From Singulisphaera sp. GP187 (GTDB taxonomy: Bacteria; Planctomycetota; Planctomycetia; Gemmatales; Gemmataceae): DNA of 63,887 bases. Shown here piece after piece: positions 16,805-25,123 of the stretch. The stretch covers positions 1 to 63,887 of the forward strand of contig CAMDQN010000019.1 in assembly GCA_945905925.1 (NCBI GenBank), read 5' to 3'. The translations under genes were made by a program, and so were the position numbers. Below the pieces are notes generated by a model. It did no database searches. It saw only the letters and a list, made by a program, of their open reading frames with translations, and was not told where the DNA came from. Within the stretch, counting starts at the first letter, position 1. The number at the start of each line of letters is the position of its first letter.

Positions 16805-18076
16805 GTGCCGAGTAACGACTTCGTCCTCGGGCTGAAGTGCCGCGTGTGCGGCAAACTCTACCCGAAGGCCGCCACTTTCTTCTGTCCCGACGACTCCGGG
16901 CCGCTCGAAGTCGCCTACGACTACGACAAGATCAAACCGAACGTGAGTCGCGCGAAGTTCGCGGCCCGTCCGAAGAACATGTGGCGCTACAAGGAACTGC
17001 TCCCGCTCGACGGCGAACCCACCGTCGGTCCGCAGGTCGGCGGCACGCCACTCATCCGCGCGGATCGCCTCGCGGACGCGCTCGGAGTCGAACGCCTCTG
17101 GATCAAGAACGACGCGGTCAACTTCCCAACGCTCTCGTTCAAAGACCGCGTCGTCTCGGTCGCGCTCTCGAAGGCGCGCGAACTCGGTATGCGGATGGTC
17201 GGGTGCGCCAGTACGGGCAACCTCGCGAACAGTGTCGCGGCTCTCGCGGCGTCCGCCGGGTTGGAGACGATCATTCTCGTTCCGGCGGACCTGGAACGCG
17301 TGAAGATTTACGGCACCGCGATCTACGGCGCGAAGGTCGTGAAGGTCGCGGGCACGTACGACCAAGTGAACCGCTTATGCACGCAGATCGTGATGAAGTA
17401 CGGTTGGGGCTTCGTGAACGTGAACCTTCGGCCGTTCTACGCGGAAGGCTCGAAGACCGTCGGCTTCGAGATCGCCGAAGACCTCGGCTGGCGGTTCCCG
17501 CAACACGTGGTGTGCCCGATGGCCGGCGGCGCGCTCATCGGCAAGATCCACAAAGGTTTCAACGAACTGAGTAAGCTGGGGTTGGTCGATCAACCCGTCA
17601 CGACGAAGATGTACGGTGCGCAGGCGACTGGGTGCAACCCGATCAGCGATTGTGTGAAGTCCAACCGCGACCGGCACAAGCCGATCAAAACGCCGAACAC
17701 GATCTGCAAGTCGCTCGCGATCGGCGACCCAGCCGACGGGTACTTCGCCGCGAAGCTCATCAAGGATAGCGGCGGTTGGGCCGAAGACGTGTCCGACCCC
17801 GAAATCGTGGACGCGATGATGCTCCTCGCGAAGACCGAAGGCGTGTTCGCAGAGACGGCCGGAGGCGCCACGCTCGCGGTCGCGAAGAAACTGATCGAGT
17901 CCGGGCGCATCCCGCGGAACGAAGAGATCGTGATCTGCATCACCGGCAACGGGCTGAAGACGCAGGACGCGGTGTTCGACGCAATCGATGAACCCGCGAC
18001 GATCAAGCCGGCTCTGGCCGACTTCGAGGCGCTCGCGGGCTTGAGTCAACTGGCCGCCGAGCCGGTACTCGCATGA
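16805..18076 (+). CDS. thrC: Threonine synthase-family PLP enzyme, possibly O-phosphohomoserine-dependent homocysteine synthase
   Basis: The 423-aa protein is a fold-type II PLP enzyme of the threonine synthase family. It has an N-terminal zinc-ribbon-like CRVCGKLYP...FFCPDD, GGTPLI, PLP lysine Lys113 in LSFKDR, the CASTGNLANSV phosphate loop, and ICITGNGLKTQDA near the C-terminus. The classical reaction is O-phosphohomoserine to threonine. Its position behind a SAM riboswitch with a sulfur carrier, E1 and cysteine desulfurase suggests instead a replacement of phosphate by sulfur to give homocysteine. I recall a Streptomyces route of this type (threonine-synthase-like MetM with carrier MetO), but cannot check it here. 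The start is GTG with a good aaagggg ribosome site. It overlaps the next gene by ATGA. Confidence 0.85.
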   Translation: MPSNDFVLGLKCRVCGKLYPKAATFFCPDDSGPLEVAYDYDKIKPNVSRAKFAARPKNMWRYKELLPLDGEPTVGPQVGGTPLIRADRLADALGVERLWIKNDAVNFPTLSFKDRVVSVALSKARELGMRMVGCASTGNLANSVAALAASAGLETIILVPADLERVKIYGTAIYGAKVVKVAGTYDQVNRLCTQIVMKYGWGFVNVNLRPFYAEGSKTVGFEIAEDLGWRFPQHVVCPMAGGALIGKIHKGFNELSKLGLVDQPVTTKMYGAQATGCNPISDCVKSNRDRHKPIKTPNTICKSLAIGDPADGYFAAKLIKDSGGWAEDVSDPEIVDAMMLLAKTEGVFAETAGGATLAVAKKLIESGRIPRNEEIVICITGNGLKTQDAVFDAIDEPATIKPALADFEALAGLSQLAAEPVLA

Positions 18077-18438
18077 GCCTCGAGCAACCGACTCCCAACG
18101 CCGGAGACGAAGCCGACGACCGACCGCACAAGAAGTCGCGGTTGATGGGCGGGTTGTTCCTGTTCCTCGGCGCGCTGATGATCGTGGTCGTATTCTCCGG
18201 TCAGCTCGACCGCGAAGGCAATCGGATGCGAGCGCTGGTCGGAATGCTCGCCTTTGGTGGCAGTTGTATCGGCTTCGGCCTCCTCTTATTCCCGTGGTCG
18301 AATCGGACGGTGAAGGGTTTCACCGCCGAAAACAATTTTATGATCGGGTTCCGCAAACTCCCGCTACTGTGGCGGGCGTGGCTGATCCTGGCGCTGGTGT
18401 TTACCGTCGGGTCGTGGGTGCTGGTAATCCCGCGGTGA
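18073..18438 (+). CDS. Small membrane protein in the SAM-riboswitch operon
   Basis: 121 aa. A charged N-terminal cytoplasmic tail (1-24) is followed by three predicted membrane helices (LMGGLFLFLGALMIVVVF, MLAFGGSCIGFGLLLFPW, WRAWLILALVFTVGSWVLVI). It starts inside the stop of the threonine-synthase-like gene (ATGA), so coupled translation is likely. No family recognised; a transport or anchoring role for the sulfur operon is only a guess. Confidence 0.7.
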   Translation: MSLEQPTPNAGDEADDRPHKKSRLMGGLFLFLGALMIVVVFSGQLDREGNRMRALVGMLAFGGSCIGFGLLLFPWSNRTVKGFTAENNFMIGFRKLPLLWRAWLILALVFTVGSWVLVIPR

Positions 18439-18454
18439 CCGGTACGAGGGCTGT

Positions 18455-18727
18455 ATGGCAATCAAGGTTCAGATCCCGACCCCGATGCGCGAGCAGTCGG
18501 GCGGCAAGGCGGAAGTGGAAGTCACCGGCGCGACCGTGAAGGCCGCGCTCGAAGACCTGCTGCGCCAGTACCCCGCGATGGGGCCGAAGTTGTTCGCGGA
18601 CGGCAAAATACGGCCCTACATCAACGTGTTCCTCAACGACGAGGACATCCGCTACCTCGACGAGATGGATACCGCGGTCACCGACGGCGTCATCCTCGCG
18701 CTGATCCCCGCCGTTGCAGGGGGCTGA
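18455..18727 (+). CDS. MoaD/ThiS-like sulfur carrier protein
   Basis: 90 aa with the beta-grasp fold pattern: MAIKVQIPTPMREQSGG, LEDLLRQYPAM, INVFLNDEDIRYL, VTDGVILALIPAVAGG. It ends in the Gly-Gly required for adenylation and thiocarboxylation by an E1 enzyme. An E1 and a cysteine desulfurase follow two and three genes later, so a complete charging system is encoded. In this operon it most likely carries sulfur to the threonine-synthase-like enzyme rather than to molybdopterin or thiazole, as no moa or thi genes are near. Confidence 0.88.
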   Translation: MAIKVQIPTPMREQSGGKAEVEVTGATVKAALEDLLRQYPAMGPKLFADGKIRPYINVFLNDEDIRYLDEMDTAVTDGVILALIPAVAGG

Positions 18728-18731
18728 GTTG

Positions 18732-19073
18732 ATGTCCGATGAAGCGCCAGAAGCGAAGCCCGAAGAGACGCCCGACGGCGCCGCGGTGTTCCCGATGATT
18801 CCGGCGGAACTCGGCGTTCACCCGCTGTTGCTCGCCGCGATCCACGCCTACGTGTTCCTCGAAGGCTCCGAGGCCACGGTGCTGAACTCTGCGGTCGCCG
18901 AAGAAGCGATGAACTACGTCGTGTCGTACCTCCAGCGGCTCGACGGGAACGATTTGCGTCGCGCCCGCGAAGACATGGCCACGCTGGTCGGGTTCGCGAA
19001 GGCCGAGAAGTGGCCCAAGCAGCACGTCCGCTTTCTGCAAGAGTTCCTCAAAGAGAATGGAATAGGTCAGTAG
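18732..19073 (+). CDS. Small hypothetical protein of the sulfur operon
   Basis: 113 aa: an acidic N-terminus followed by a compact, helical domain (LGVHPLLLAAIHAYVFLEGSEATVLNSAVAEEAMNYVVSYLQRL) and a C-terminal segment KWPKQHVRFLQEFLKENGIG. The ATG at 18732 follows the carrier stop by 4 nt, so it is coupled to it. An earlier in-frame ATG would overlap the carrier gene and is less likely. I do not recognise a family. Its fixed place between carrier and E1 suggests an accessory subunit. Confidence 0.7.
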   Translation: MSDEAPEAKPEETPDGAAVFPMIPAELGVHPLLLAAIHAYVFLEGSEATVLNSAVAEEAMNYVVSYLQRLDGNDLRRAREDMATLVGFAKAEKWPKQHVRFLQEFLKENGIGQ

Positions 19074-19086
19074 GCCAGCACTCATC

Positions 19087-19231
19087 GTTTAGCCGCGACC
19101 CGTAGTCCGCGGAGGGGAGCGCGCCACGCCGCACCCAAGTTCTCGCGCCGCGCCCAAGAGAACACCCCCAACTTGAGACGATGGTGCGACGTGGCGCGCT
19201 CCCCTCCGCGGACTACGGGTCGCGGCTAAAC
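19087..19231. repeat. Perfect 41-bp inverted repeat inside the sulfur operon
   Basis: Arms 19087-19127 (starting gtttagccgcgacccgtagt) and 19191-19231 are perfect 41-bp complements, and the pairing continues inward with one mismatch (gccgcaccca / atggtgcgac). It fills the gap between the 113-aa protein gene and the E1 gene, starting 14 nt after the stop. It could reduce read-through to the last two genes of the operon or mark a 3' end. Confidence 0.92.
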
Positions 19232-19248
19232 CATTTACGAAACCCACC

Positions 19249-20304
19249 ATGATCAACACCAACCCGCTCGAACGATACTCCCGCCAAATGCGGTTCCCCG
19301 GTCTCGGCAAAACCGGGCAAGAGAAGTTGCTCGCGAGCCGCGTCACGCTCTGCGGGTGCGGCGCGCTCGGTACCGTCCTCGCGAACGTTCTCGTGCGTGC
19401 CGGCGTCGGATTCGTGCGCGTCATCGATCGCGATTTCGTGGAACCGTCGAACTTGCAGCGGCAGGTTCTGTTCGACGAATCGGACGTGGCGAACAACCTG
19501 CCCAAAGCCGAAGCCGCCGCTACCAAGTTGCGGCAGATCAACTCCTCGGTAACAGTGGAACCGATCGTCGCCGACATCAACCGCACCAACATCGAAGACT
19601 TCTGTGATGGCGCAGATCTCATTCTTGATGGCAGTGATAACTTCGAGATTCGTTATCTCATCAACGATGTCTCAATCAAGCACAACAAACCGTGGGTGTA
19701 CGGTGGTGCGGTCGGCAGTCAGGGGATGAGCATGACCATCATCCCCGGCGAAACGCCGTGCTTGCGGTGTGTATTTGAAGCCGCACCCGCTCCTGGCGAA
19801 ACCGGCACCTGCGAAACCGCCGGCGTGCTGGCGCCCGCAGTCAACATCGTCGCGAGTTACCAGGCGACGGAAGCGATCAAGCTGCTCTCCGGCAACAAGG
19901 CCGTCGTAAACCGCGAGTTAATCATTCTCGACGTGTGGGAGAACACCAATAAGCGCGTGAAGGTCGCACCGCTTGCGGGGCGCAAAGGGCAGTGCCCGTG
20001 TTGTGCCAAGCGGAACTTCGAGTGGCTCGACGGCGCGCACGGCACGCAAACGACCACGCTCTGCGGGCGCAACGCGGTGCAGGTGAGCCATCGCGTAAAG
20101 GGCAAACTCGACTTCGCGTATCTCGCAACCGTGCTGAAACAAAGCGGCGAAGTGAGTTACAACAAGTTCTTGCTGAAGTTCCAACTCGTTGAGAATGGCG
20201 ACCCTTACGAGTTCACGGTGTTCGAGGACGGCCGCGCGATCATCAAGGGCACCGACGAACCGGACAAGGCCCGCACACTCTACGCGAAGTACGTCGGGCA
20301 CTGA
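19249..20304 (+). CDS. ThiF/MoeB/HesA-family E1-like adenylyltransferase
   Basis: 351 aa. Residues 1-260 are an E1 domain: ERYSRQMRFPGLG start, nucleotide-binding CGCGALGT (35-42), DGSDNFEIRY (127-136), zinc cysteines CLRC (171-174) and CPCC (249-252), and a reactive-cysteine candidate Cys188 in GTCETAG. A ~90-residue C-terminal extension (LCGRNAVQVSHRVKGKLDF ... AIIKGTDEPDKARTLYAKYVG) follows, in the place where some MoeB/ThiF enzymes carry a rhodanese domain; it has no rhodanese active-site Cys loop. It should adenylate and thiocarboxylate the Gly-Gly end of the carrier encoded at 18455-18727. Confidence 0.88.
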   Translation: MINTNPLERYSRQMRFPGLGKTGQEKLLASRVTLCGCGALGTVLANVLVRAGVGFVRVIDRDFVEPSNLQRQVLFDESDVANNLPKAEAAATKLRQINSSVTVEPIVADINRTNIEDFCDGADLILDGSDNFEIRYLINDVSIKHNKPWVYGGAVGSQGMSMTIIPGETPCLRCVFEAAPAPGETGTCETAGVLAPAVNIVASYQATEAIKLLSGNKAVVNRELIILDVWENTNKRVKVAPLAGRKGQCPCCAKRNFEWLDGAHGTQTTTLCGRNAVQVSHRVKGKLDFAYLATVLKQSGEVSYNKFLLKFQLVENGDPYEFTVFEDGRAIIKGTDEPDKARTLYAKYVGH

Positions 20305-20348
20305 TTTTCACTCCGTTGCTTCGCCCTTACGTTTCGTGACTTGTTCCC

Positions 20349-21491
20349 ATGATCTACCTCGATAACGCCGCGACCAGTTTCCCCAAGCCGGAGGCGGTCT
20401 ACGTCGCGATGGACCGGTTCGCGCGACACTCGCTCGCCAACCCCGGCCGGTCCGGCCACAAGATGGCGCTGGAGTCCGAACACGCGCTCTCCGACGCGCG
20501 GCACCGGCTCAACCGGTTCTTCAACGGCCGCAACCCGGACCGCTGGGCGTTCACACTCAACTGTACCGACGCGCTCAACATGGCCTTCAAAGGGGTGTTG
20601 AACGACGGCGACCACGTCATCACCACCGACCTCGAACACAACAGCGTGTCGCGACCGCTCGTGGCGCTCGCGGAGGCAAAACGAATCACGTTAACGCGCG
20701 TTCCTTCGGACGCGGGCGGCACCATCGACCCGGACGCCATTCGCGCCGCGATCACGCCGAAGACGCGGCTCGTCGCGATGACGCACGCGAGCAACGTCCT
20801 CGGCACCGTGCAGCCTATCGCGGACGTGGGCCGCATCGCGCGCGAACGCGACCTGCTATTCCTCGTGGACGCAGCTCAGACCGCCGGCGTGCTACCCATC
20901 GACGTGCAGACCGCATGCATCGACCTGCTCGCGTTCCCCGGTCACAAGTCGCTGCTCGGCCCGACCGGTACCGGCGCGCTGTACGTGGGTTCGCGAGTCA
21001 CCTTGCGCCCGTGGCGCGAGGGCGGCACCGGCGGCGACTCGCTCACGCCCACGCAGCCCACCGACTTCCCGCACTATCTCGAAGGCGGCACGCCGAACGT
21101 GCTCGGCGTCGCGGGCCTCGTCGCGGGGCTAGACTTCGTGGAAGAACGCGGCGTCGAAGCGATTCGGAAGCACGAAGTGGAACTGTGCGACCGGGTGCGG
21201 CACGCGCTCGCGGAGATGCCCGGCTTCGAGGTGTTTGGCCACGCGGCCTCGTCGTACCGGGTCGGAGCGCTGAGCTTCCGCTGTGAGATGCTCGCCGCGC
21301 CGGAACTTGCGGGGCTGCTCGATGAGAAGTTCGACATCGCGGTGCGGCCTGGACTGCACTGCGCGCCGTACATCCACAAGGCGCTCGACACCGTGCCGGA
21401 CGGGTTGGTGCGAGTCAGCCCCGGCCCGTTCAACACCGAAGCCGACATGGACCACCTCATCGACGCGCTCAAGCAGATAATTGGGATGTGA
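20349..21491 (+). CDS. Cysteine desulfurase (class V aminotransferase fold)
   Basis: 380 aa. The N-terminus MIYLDNAATSFPKP, Asp174 in FLVDAAQ, PLP lysine Lys200 in FPGHKSLLGPTGTG, and a catalytic cysteine near 338 in VRPGLHCAPYIH identify a type II (SufS/CsdA-like) cysteine desulfurase. It would transfer sulfane sulfur from cysteine to the E1/carrier pair. The short, compact form (without the SufS N-terminal extension) is like those annotated as class-V PLP desulfurases in sulfur-carrier clusters. It is the last gene of the operon; 21492-21634 carries one solitary stem arm and no gene. Confidence 0.88.
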   Translation: MIYLDNAATSFPKPEAVYVAMDRFARHSLANPGRSGHKMALESEHALSDARHRLNRFFNGRNPDRWAFTLNCTDALNMAFKGVLNDGDHVITTDLEHNSVSRPLVALAEAKRITLTRVPSDAGGTIDPDAIRAAITPKTRLVAMTHASNVLGTVQPIADVGRIARERDLLFLVDAAQTAGVLPIDVQTACIDLLAFPGHKSLLGPTGTGALYVGSRVTLRPWREGGTGGDSLTPTQPTDFPHYLEGGTPNVLGVAGLVAGLDFVEERGVEAIRKHEVELCDRVRHALAEMPGFEVFGHAASSYRVGALSFRCEMLAAPELAGLLDEKFDIAVRPGLHCAPYIHKALDTVPDGLVRVSPGPFNTEADMDHLIDALKQIIGM

Positions 21492-21634
21492 TGTGGTCTG
21501 CTCGCGAAGCCGCGAGCGGCGAAATGGCACTTCCTTCTGGCAACTCGCCGGCGCCGCGCCTAACCTAATCATCATCCCGCCGGTGAACATTCCCCTTCAC
21601 TCTGCTGCCGGCGGTCCTCAGCGAGGGTTCACTC

Positions 21635-23422
21635 ATGCTGCGTCGCGTACTCTTTGTACTCGCCGGGGTCGCCGTTGCGGCGTTCTTGGCGACGGACCGC
21701 GCCCCGAAGGCGGTCGCCGCCGATGACGACATCGCGGGTAGTTGGATGCTCAGTTACTCAACCCGAGGCGGATTTGAGCAGAACACCGCCATCATTCGCG
21801 TCCAGGTGAAAGACGGGAAAGCCGCCGCGGTGGTGCTGTACACGCCGATCAAGGGCGCGGCCCTGAAGGTCACTGGGCTCGAGGTGAAAGACGGCAAGAC
21901 CGTGAAGTTCAACCTCGGCACCGCGGTGTTCGAGGGGATGCTGGACAAGGACGGGAATCTCGCGGTCGGGAGCTACGGCAACGATCAGGTCGCGTACAGG
22001 GCGAAGTTCGCGCGGACCGACAAGACCGAACTGGCCGCGAACGAAATCACGACTGTCACCCCGGTCCCGGCGCCGATGGCCGCCGCGAACAAACTCACCA
22101 GCGCCGTGACGCTGCTCCGGGGGCAGGCGCTGCGCGAGAAGGACGCCGACAAGAAGAAGGAGATTCTCGACAAGATCCCCGAAGCCGAGAAGGAAACGAA
22201 CGAGAAGGCGCCCGAACTGCTTCGCGAAGTGCTCACGAAGCACGCGGATACGCCCTTTGCGTTGGATGCAGCGATGGCGCTGCTCCAGAACGGCGCGAAG
22301 ATGAAAATCACCGTCGACGAAGCGACGAAGTTGCTCTCCACGGTCGAGAAGCAGTCGGTTCCGTTCGGCACCAAGTTCGCGCGGTTCCAGATGATGAGCG
22401 CGGTTGAATCGCTGGCGGGCCAGAAGGGACTTGAGGGCGCTGCGGAAGGCGCCGCCGCGAAGCTCGCGAAGACCGAGGGCGCGCCGGCCGCGTTTCTCTC
22501 TCGCGCACTGACCGCGCGAAAGACCGCGCTTGAATCGCTGGGCAAGACCGAAGAAGCGAAGGCCGTCGCGGTCGAACTGGTGAAACTCGAAGAGAAGATC
22601 GACGCGGAGTACCTCAAGACGGTGCCGCCGTTCAAGCCGACCGCGTTCGCCGGGCGCAAGGAAAAGGGTGCGAACCAGGTCGCCGTGATGGAACTGTTCA
22701 CCGGGGCGCAGTGCCCGCCGTGCGTCGCCGCGGATGTCGCCTTCGACGCGCTTCTGAAGTCGTACAAGCCGAGTGAACTGGTCCTCATCCAGTACCACCT
22801 GCACATCCCTGGACCGGACCCGCTCACGAACGCGGACACCGTCGCGCGCGCGAAGTTCTACGGCGCGAACAGCACGCCGAGCACGTTCTTCAACGGCGGG
22901 AAGGCCGCCGCCGGCGGCGGCGGGATGGCCGCTTCGGAGAACAAGTACACGCAGTACGTCGGCGTCATCGACCCGCTGTTGGAGAAAACGACCGAGACGA
23001 AGGTCGGCGGTCGCGCTACCCGCACCGGCGACAAGATCGACATCGCGGTGGAAGTGAACGGCGGCAGCGGCGACGACATGAAGCTCCGCGTTCTCGTCGT
23101 CGAGGACACCGTGAAGTACGTCGGCAGCAACCAACTCCGGTTCCACCACCAGGTGGTTCGCGCGATGCCGTTGGGCGCCGAGGGTGTGGCAATCAAGGAC
23201 AAAGCGTTCAAGCAAACCACCTCGGTCGATCTGGCCGGCGTGCGCAAGAATTTGACGAAGTACCTCGACGACTTCGCGGAGAACACCCGGCCGTTCCCGA
23301 AGCCGGACCGCCCGATGGACATGAAGTCGCTGAAGGTGATCGTGTTCGTGCAAAACGACGACACGAAGGAGATCGTCCAGGCCGCACAACTCGAAGTCGA
23401 GAACAAGGGCGCCGGGCAGTAA
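21635..23422 (+). CDS. Exported thioredoxin-fold protein
   Basis: 595 aa. A signal peptide (MLRRVLFVLAGVAVAAFLATD) is followed by a beta-rich domain (30-130), a helical repeat region (about 145-325) and a thioredoxin-like domain from ~340 with MELFTGAQCPPCVAADVAFD, where CPPC is the redox motif. A C-terminal beta domain (about 450-590) follows. A periplasmic disulfide or redox role is inferred from the CxxC. GAGGG precedes the start. It may read from its own promoter, since the desulfurase stop is 143 bp away. Confidence 0.75.
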   Translation: MLRRVLFVLAGVAVAAFLATDRAPKAVAADDDIAGSWMLSYSTRGGFEQNTAIIRVQVKDGKAAAVVLYTPIKGAALKVTGLEVKDGKTVKFNLGTAVFEGMLDKDGNLAVGSYGNDQVAYRAKFARTDKTELAANEITTVTPVPAPMAAANKLTSAVTLLRGQALREKDADKKKEILDKIPEAEKETNEKAPELLREVLTKHADTPFALDAAMALLQNGAKMKITVDEATKLLSTVEKQSVPFGTKFARFQMMSAVESLAGQKGLEGAAEGAAAKLAKTEGAPAAFLSRALTARKTALESLGKTEEAKAVAVELVKLEEKIDAEYLKTVPPFKPTAFAGRKEKGANQVAVMELFTGAQCPPCVAADVAFDALLKSYKPSELVLIQYHLHIPGPDPLTNADTVARAKFYGANSTPSTFFNGGKAAAGGGGMAASENKYTQYVGVIDPLLEKTTETKVGGRATRTGDKIDIAVEVNGGSGDDMKLRVLVVEDTVKYVGSNQLRFHHQVVRAMPLGAEGVAIKDKAFKQTTSVDLAGVRKNLTKYLDDFAENTRPFPKPDRPMDMKSLKVIVFVQNDDTKEIVQAAQLEVENKGAGQ

Positions 23423-23462
23423 CGCACGGGGCAAAGGTCTACGGACAGAACCAGCAGTGTTG

Positions 23463-23556
23463 TTAACCGCGAGCCACAAGCGAGCACGCCAGCGTCACAA
23501 CTCAACAGACGCTGGCGATGTGAAGGTGACGCCCTCGCATTCGGTTCGGGGCTAAC
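23463..23556. repeat. Degenerate inverted repeat
   Basis: A perfect 10-bp core (cgccagcgtc 23487-23496 / gacgctggcg 23508-23517) lies inside a weaker outer pairing (gttaaccgcgagc ... gttcggggctaac). It looks like an old copy of the same kind of element found elsewhere in the window. Nothing else is seen in 23423-23663. Confidence 0.55.
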
Positions 23557-23663
23557 GAGTTCTTTGTCCTCTGATTTTTCTTCGCATCACCGCCTTTCCT
23601 TCACGCAACTGACCTGATAATTTCACCAATAACACGTCACGCTCGTCACGGAGGGGACTCACA

Positions 23664-24008
23664 ATGACGTTCGGGATCGTCGTGGAGTTGCCAATCACCG
23701 GCACATTCGGGACGGACGAGGAATTCGACCTGCGCACGCGGTTGGAGCGAGACCTCAACACGGCCCTTATTGCGGAACGCTCCGGCGAGTGCGGTCGCGG
23801 CGAAACCGATGGCGGACTCATTCGCGTTTACCTGGAAGCCGTCACCGACCCCAACGCGACGCTGTGTGTCGTCATGGATGTACTCACACACCACAAGTTA
23901 TTGCACCTGGCGACGGTCGTACTGGAAACCCGCAGCGAGGCGGATCCGGACGACGTCGACCGCCGCACCCTCTGGCCGCGCGAAGCAATACCGGTGAAAG
24001 TGGCCTGA
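23664..24008 (+). CDS. Conserved-looking hypothetical protein
   Basis: 114 aa, cytoplasmic, alpha/beta: MTFGIVVELPITGTFGTDEEFDLRTRLERDLN, then ETDGGLIRVYLEAVTDPNATLCVVMDVLTHHKLLHLATVVLET. The strand-helix-strand pattern is ferredoxin-like. A strong ribosome site (GGAGGGG) precedes the ATG, which supports a real gene. I do not recognise the family. Confidence 0.65.
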   Translation: MTFGIVVELPITGTFGTDEEFDLRTRLERDLNTALIAERSGECGRGETDGGLIRVYLEAVTDPNATLCVVMDVLTHHKLLHLATVVLETRSEADPDDVDRRTLWPREAIPVKVA

Positions 24009-24030
24009 CGCGCACACTTATTCGCGTTCT

Positions 24031-24093
24031 ACCGGCGGGCTGACGCCGCGCCGCTCGCCAATCCTCGGCGAGCGGCGGCGTCAGCCCGCCGGT
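24031..24093. repeat. Compact inverted repeat with 27-bp arms
   Basis: The left arm 24031-24059 (accggcgggctgacgccgcg...) and right arm 24067-24093 pair fully except for a 2-nt bulge, with a 7-nt loop. It begins 22 nt after the stop of the 114-aa gene and would make a very strong hairpin. There is no T-run. Confidence 0.88.
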
Positions 24094-24154
24094 GCTTTAT
24101 CATCAATTATGCGCCGGGAGTTGTTCGCGAACCGTTCCACTGTGGGTTGCGTTC

Positions 24155-24550
24155 ATGCGCCAGATTGCCGCCGTGCTGATTCTCGTCGCGCTGTTCCTGC
24201 TGCTCGTCGGGAGCCGGTTCAAGGCGTCCGACGGGGACAAACTCGCGGCCGTGTCGCGATTGAGCACAGCGAAGGTGCGGAACGCGATGCCGCCCGCGGT
24301 GAACATGGCCGCCCCGATAGACGCGCTGCGGAAGGAGATGCCGACGCGAGTCGACGACGCTGTGCGCGCGCGACTCTCGGCCGACAAGCGGTTCGTGGGC
24401 GTCGAGTTCAAGGTCACGGCGGACGGGAACGTGGTTACGCTCCGCGGCGTGATGCCGACCGCACGAATCAAGTGGCTCGCGGTCGGCGTGGCGGACAACA
24501 CTGTTGGCGTCGAGCGGGTGGTCGACGAGTTGGCGGTGCCGGCGGAATGA
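24155..24550 (+). CDS. Membrane-anchored BON-domain protein
   Basis: 131 aa. One N-terminal membrane segment (AAVLILVALFLLLVGSRF) is followed by a BON-like domain: VRARLSADKRFVGVEFKVTADGNVVTLRGVMPTARIKWLAVGVADNTVGVERVVDELAV. BON domains are thought to bind phospholipid or envelope partners. The start at 24155 places the membrane helix at the N-terminus; the longer reading begins inside the preceding inverted repeat. Confidence 0.7.
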   Translation: MRQIAAVLILVALFLLLVGSRFKASDGDKLAAVSRLSTAKVRNAMPPAVNMAAPIDALRKEMPTRVDDAVRARLSADKRFVGVEFKVTADGNVVTLRGVMPTARIKWLAVGVADNTVGVERVVDELAVPAE

Positions 24551-24689
24551 CGGACCGCCCCACTTCATCGCTTCAAAACCGGTAGACAAACACAACCCGC
24601 CACATCACAGTAACAGGACGCCCTGCTTTCCCACGAAGGCCAGGCGGTCTTGTGCTTGCCTACATTTAATCTCTCTCAAGGCTGTTCTC

Positions 24690-24883
24690 ATGTTCTTCCT
24701 CCCCCGGCGCGCGGCGCGTTCACGCTGATCGAATTGCTCGTCGTCATCGCCATTATCGCAGTGCTGATCGGGTTGCTCTCGGCCGTGCAGAAGGGACGCG
24801 AGACCGCGGCCCGCATGAGTTGCCAAAACAACTGTAAGCAGATCGACCTTGCGGTCGTCAACCACGAGAGCCAGTCCGGTTAG
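24690..24883 (+). pseudogene. Broken DUF1559 pseudopilin-like gene (frameshift plus early stop)
   Basis: The sequence encodes the prepilin-type start of a DUF1559 protein. The expected leader MFFLPRRAA from the ATG at 24690 is in a different frame from [20 protein letters not shown], so a frameshift lies in the GC-rich run just before the cleavage site. The body then stops after [17 protein letters not shown], about 60 residues in, where intact family members continue for about 300. [17 protein letters not shown] also differs from the usual [17 protein letters not shown]. It is probably a degraded relative of the intact gene 240 bp downstream. Confidence 0.75.
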
Positions 24884-25123
24884 GAACGGGCACGGCATAA
24901 CTTCCCGGCATTGTAGTTCTCAGTTACGCTCGCTTCCGTGACGCCTACCCGGCGTGGACAAAGGCACGGTTTTCGATTGACGGCAGTTTGAATCGAGGGG
25001 ATGATACTATTGAATGGTTGAACAGACCGCTAAATGCACCTTCATCCATCAGATGTTCAGATGCCGGCCTCACAACCAGAGTCTGGTCTGCTCCAAATCC
25101 CCCCATTTTCCTCCGGGTTTTCC

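Noticed and set aside
18455-21491. Carrier, E1 and desulfurase as a molybdopterin or thiamin gene set
   Set aside because: No moa, moe or thi synthesis genes are next to them, and a SAM riboswitch heads the operon.
21758-23479. A 573-codon open frame on the minus strand
   Set aside because: Antisense shadow of the thioredoxin-fold gene, with composition typical of reverse-frame artefacts.
24884-25123. Upstream extension of the DUF1559 gene starting MHLHPSDVQ
   Set aside because: It would place 30 residues before the prepilin leader; family members start a few residues before the cleavage site, as the Met at 25124 does.
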